From positions 310,001 through 374,000 of the forward strand of contig NW_025401112.1 in NCBI RefSeq assembly GCF_011075055.1: a DNA stretch of 64,000 nucleotides. Direction: 5' to 3'. Both the position numbers and the translations under genes were made by a program. The notes below the pieces were generated by a model that saw only the letters and a list, made by a program, of their open reading frames with translations, had not been told where the DNA came from and did not search any database. The DNA comes from Mangifera indica. Its lineage: Eukaryota > Streptophyta > Magnoliopsida > Sapindales > Anacardiaceae. Shown in pieces: positions 60,471 to 64,000 of the stretch (position 1 is the stretch's first letter; each line of letters starts with the position of its first letter).

Positions 60471-62222
60471 GGGAAGCTTAATGAGAAATTCTTGATGTAA
60501 ATTTGACACAGATTTATTTATTTGCATATATATTTGAAACCCTGCTTGGATTTTTTTACCTCTAAAACCATTTCTCCTTTTGTTTATAATTTGTAATGAA
60601 GAAGAAAGAGAAAGTTATAAAAGAAATATAGAGAATCAACTCTTAGAAATGTTATTGCAAATAATTGTGTTTCAATAGTGTCATACCTTGTATTTGGAAT
60701 GTTAAACTATGGTGATGATTTTGATACCAATAATATGAACTTTAATCAAATCACAGTTCAAAAATTAGTTATTGAGATTGAAGAGTGTAAAATTATAGAA
60801 CCCTCACACTAAAAGTTCATATTTTCTAATATGAGATTTAAATCTCATACTTTACACTTGATTTATCTATGTGCCAAGTACCATTGATGCATGGAATGAG
60901 GTTTTGCTTTACAGCCAATTAAAACTTGTAAGATTACAGCCTAATATAGGCTGAGAAAGACAACTTTTTTTTTTTAAAGAGGTGTTCAAAAATATTTGAT
61001 AATTGAATTGAACTACTGTTTAAACCGAAAACTGAATTGAAAAATAAGTTATTTAAAAAACTAGTTCAATAATATAAAAAAACTGACTTTTCAATTCGGT
61101 TTTTGGCTTGTCTATTTTTTAAGACCGGTTAACTAAACTAAACTAGTTTTCAAAAAATTAAATAAAAAATTAATAAAATTTTGGAACCTATTTCCAAAAA
61201 AATTGAAAAAATAATAAAATAAGATAATCCTTTAAAATTTAGTTCGAAACCAGTTAACTAAAAATTCGGTTTAGTTAATTAGTATTTTCAATTCAATTCA
61301 AAATCGATTAATTTTTAAATCAGTTTAATTTCAATTTATGATTTTCTCCAAACCGAAAATTCGCTTTAGTTTGAAAATTTATCAAACCAGTTTGTTTAAA
61401 CAGTTTTGAGCACCCCTAAGATGTTATGACATGATATGAGGCCATCCTTAATATTTAAATCATCTTAATATAAGATAGAGGACATTAATTCAACCTATCT
61501 ACACTATGAAAGGCCATCGTTATTCATAACATATGACAACCAAAATTGATATATTTACCATTATTATTGTTGTTGATGTTCTTTTTCTCCAATTTAATTA
61601 ATATGAAAGAGCCAGGGCACCTAACCCATATGGGTCAACCATCAAATTGTCTGTAATTGAGAGATTCCTCTCTTTCTCTCTCTTCAATACAAAATTTCCT
61701 GTATGTTTTAAGATTGATAGACTTGAATATGTCACACTTTCATGGTAAAAATTTTAAATTATAAAATATTTTATAATTATTTACAAAAGAAAAACTTTTA
61801 ATATCATTAATGAATGAATTTTGTTGTTCTTTTATGAGGGAGAATTTGTTTTGCTCTAAAACTTGAATTTGTCTTTGTCTAAACTTGATCAGCAGGTTAT
61901 AAGTTTGTATTATTTTTTTAAATAATTATTGGATTATTTTATTATAAATCAAACGGTCTTGTCATTTCTTCCTATACTCTGATAATCATCAGATAAATTA
62001 GCATCAATTCTTCATTATCTTAGAGACACTGCAAAATTATTGTTAGAAATTAATACATTCTAAAAGAATGATTTATTTTTCTTTTCTTCTAGGAATTACA
62101 TTAATGTACAGAACTTTTTTAAACAATTTTGAGTATAGTACATTTAGAAAAAAAAAATTGCATCACTTTTACACTAACAGATTATTGCTATGATCTTTTA
62201 GCATGTATACTAGGTATGTTCT
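60471..62222. other. Intergenic DNA with a family B element
   Basis: 3' flank of the third TBL gene, then the family B element at 60976-61418 and AT-rich DNA with a (CT)n patch near 61670. No gene is supported. Confidence 0.4.
60976..61418. mobile_element. Inverted-repeat element, family B copy 2
   Basis: Left end agaggtgttcaaaa, right end on the minus strand taggggtgctcaaaa. The interior carries opposed words (ttcaattcggtttttgg and aaaattcggtttagtt) and matches the element at 37.5-37.9 kb. The ends resemble plant hAT-type MITE termini. No transposase. Confidence 0.6.
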
Positions 62223-63766
62223 TCAAAAGGAAATCTTGATGAAGGTAGCAATGAGCAAAGCTAAAATGTAGAGTACAAAAGCTGACCTGAGTAGCATGAG
62301 CTTCTGCTGGCTCTGACTCTGGCTGCAGGTGTAATAAGGAAGTTTGTTATGAGCATCATCAGTAAAATCTACAGAAGAAGATCCACTCTCAGAGTTGGTC
62401 CTTCCAAACTGGTTTCATGCTTCTACATTGCTGCTTTCAATTCTCCTCGACAAACCGTTCAATCTATCTAGTTCCATCTCTTTCAAATGAATTTCACTGA
62501 CCAGCTTCTGCTTGTGCCTACGAATAACATGGTATAGTTTAAATATTTCTTCTCACAAATAACAATAGTGTCAAAAGAAAATTTAAAACCGTATAGAAAT
62601 TTAAATGACTTGTTTCACTGCCAGTTGTTGAATGAGGCTGTGATGCTGTTTATATACATCTTTTCTCTCTGAGCTACAAATAGTATTTGTTTAAAATCCA
62701 AATACTATACATAAGTTATAACAGCTAAAATTGTGTGGCAAAATTTACAGCGATTACAACTAAAATGTCTGTTTAATTCCACAATATTGAAGAAAATTAA
62801 TAAAATTGATTCATTAGGAAGAAGTTAAACAAACAAATAAAAAAATGAAAAGTATAGCGGCACCTAAGCAAAAGTCCCAAAAGACTAACGAGGTGAGAAA
62901 CAATTTCCAGGTAATCAATTTTTATAAGGTTGCTGAACAAAAGATTAGGGAAAGGAAGGTACTAACAACATGCAAAGTCACAAGTGATGGTATGAACATT
63001 TTTTTTATTTTCTATTTTATTTTTGGGAATGGAAAGTGATCGTACAAATGTTTACTGGTGCAATATTTTTCAGTCCTTGACCTCCTGCTGAGGTTAGAAG
63101 AACAAAAAATCTTCCCTAGAACTGCATTCAACCAGCTTCATACATTAATTACAAAACCTACTTTGCACATAAAAGCAATAGCGATCAACACATGCAGACT
63201 TTGACTGAACATATACTGCTAATCCTTGACTTAAACACCCACGTTAATCTATCAATAAGCATAAGCTTTTCCTTGAGTCTAACAATAGTTATCAATGAGA
63301 CATGAAATATTGAAGAAATGCTATATACCAAGTTAGAATGTCAGCAAACAACCAAATTATCACAGTTCAGTATTAAGGGCTCTAAAATAAATCAATAATA
63401 GAAAATACCTGGGGAAGGCTGCTTCAGTGCGTTATGCTGAACTGAGCCCACTTTTTCTCCGATTTTTGAACTACCTCTTCCATCGAACTCTAAGGGCATC
63501 ATACAATTCTTAAGCATCAAAAGCAGCAACAACAACCCATTTCAATGAGACACAAATGAAAACTAAGTTAGAAAACTGACTAATTCCATTTTCTTTTCTT
63601 CAAGTTTTTTTGTTACAGAAGACTTTTGAATTTCTGCATCTTCTCCAGTTTCATCTACCTTTTTGGATTCTGCTGCAGATTCAACTGGCCTTCCCGGTTT
63701 GCTGGCAAGTGATGCAGTTTGCCTGCTTTCCAGCTCAGCTGCCAATTTTTTTTCAATTTCATCCAT
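62223..63766 (-). pseudogene. 3' part of a coiled-coil, C-terminally membrane-anchored protein gene, probably inactive
   Basis: Exon-like blocks on the minus strand encode the following, in order. (a) 63766 to about 63582: MDEIEKKLAAELESRQ to KKLEEKKMEL. (b) About 63487-63410: SSMEEVVQKSEKKWAQ, then after a one-base shift VQHNALKQPSP. (c) About 62680-62615: QREKM, then after another shift KQHHSLIQQLAVKQ. (d) About 62515-62223: LVSEIHLKEMELDRLNGL, RRIESSNVEA, an in-frame TGA, then NQFGRTNSESGS and PYYTCSQSQSQQKLMLL. Block (d) ends with a hydrophobic tail (SAFVLYILALLIATFIKISF). The order and tail look like a plant golgin-like, tail-anchored coiled-coil family that I recall only loosely. The frameshifts and the stop suggest a pseudogene. 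The 5' part lies beyond the right edge. My splice choices could be wrong in places, so a working gene is not fully excluded. Confidence 0.55.
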
Positions 63767-64000
63767 TCCCTATAAGCACAATAAATCAACTGAAACTTAT
63801 GAAGTCAAAAGCAATAAATTCGGTTTTCACTTTTTCTTTAACCCACACCATCAGCAATGTGAGCAAAATCATTTCAGAAAATAGCAAAATAACCCAAATA
63901 GATTTCTCAAAAAGAAAAATGCTGATATATTTCCATGAGTTAAAGGAAAAATTATAACTGAATTGGTATGACAGTAATGGGATAAGCCCATGGAATCATG

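Noticed and set aside
1..64000. CRISPR arrays, operons, rRNA or tRNA genes
   Set aside because: No regularly spaced direct repeats with unique spacers and no polycistronic layout were seen. I found no cloverleaf-type tRNA or rRNA sequence by eye, though a tRNA scan was not run.

Overview
This window is nuclear DNA from a flowering plant, most likely a eudicot. The genes have GT-AG introns, the intergenic DNA is very AT-rich and full of TA microsatellites and short foldback transposons (MITEs), and every recognisable protein has its closest match in plant families. No bacterial, organellar or viral genome structure is seen.

Layout, left to right. (1) 0-8 kb: the last exon of an unidentified + strand gene runs in from the left edge, and a diverged copy of it and its downstream DNA recurs at 6.88-7.85 kb. 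Beside that copy is a relic of the last exon of a proline dehydrogenase gene. (2) 11.1-13.1 kb, minus: an intact three-exon proline dehydrogenase gene, with a TATA box and an ACTCAT element upstream. (3) 16.5-17.5 kb, minus: only the first four exons of an At5g15910-like Rossmann-fold gene. (4) 19.3-22.2 kb, plus: a five-exon archaeal-type cofactor-independent phosphoglycerate mutase. (5) 23.5-24.7 kb, plus: a two-exon DUF1262 gene. (6) 26.6-35.7 kb, plus: an FLX-like coiled-coil gene (FLL2-like) whose third intron holds a roughly 5.8 kb near-palindrome of two inverted, decayed hAT transposons. (7) 38.1-42.3 kb, plus: an eight-exon gene for a BRCT-RING-PHD protein. (8) 44.6-44.8 kb, minus: a small basic protein gene. 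(9) 49.5-60.5 kb, plus: three tandem TRICHOME BIREFRINGENCE-LIKE (TBL) cell-wall O-acetyltransferase genes, the first with a 4.1 kb MITE-filled intron. (10) 62.2-63.8 kb, minus: the 3' part of a coiled-coil, tail-anchored protein gene that appears to be a pseudogene and runs off the right edge.

The genes do not form one pathway. They are ordinary housekeeping, regulatory and cell-wall genes. From memory, several neighbour pairs are also close in Arabidopsis: FLL2 with the BRCT-RING gene, ProDH with the phosphoglycerate mutase, and the TBL19/21 clade with the At5g15910 type. The window may therefore be an old conserved block expanded by transposons.

Most of the unusual structure is repetitive. 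There are at least four families of inverted-repeat elements. One is a hAT-type MITE with a cgacgt palindrome and an exact 8 bp target duplication in one copy; in another place one element is nested inside another. I found no convincing evidence of a wholly new biological system. The strongest leads are the intronic hAT palindrome, the BRCT-RING-PHD architecture, and the partial gene duplications. All exon boundaries were read by eye from splice consensus and reading-frame continuity.
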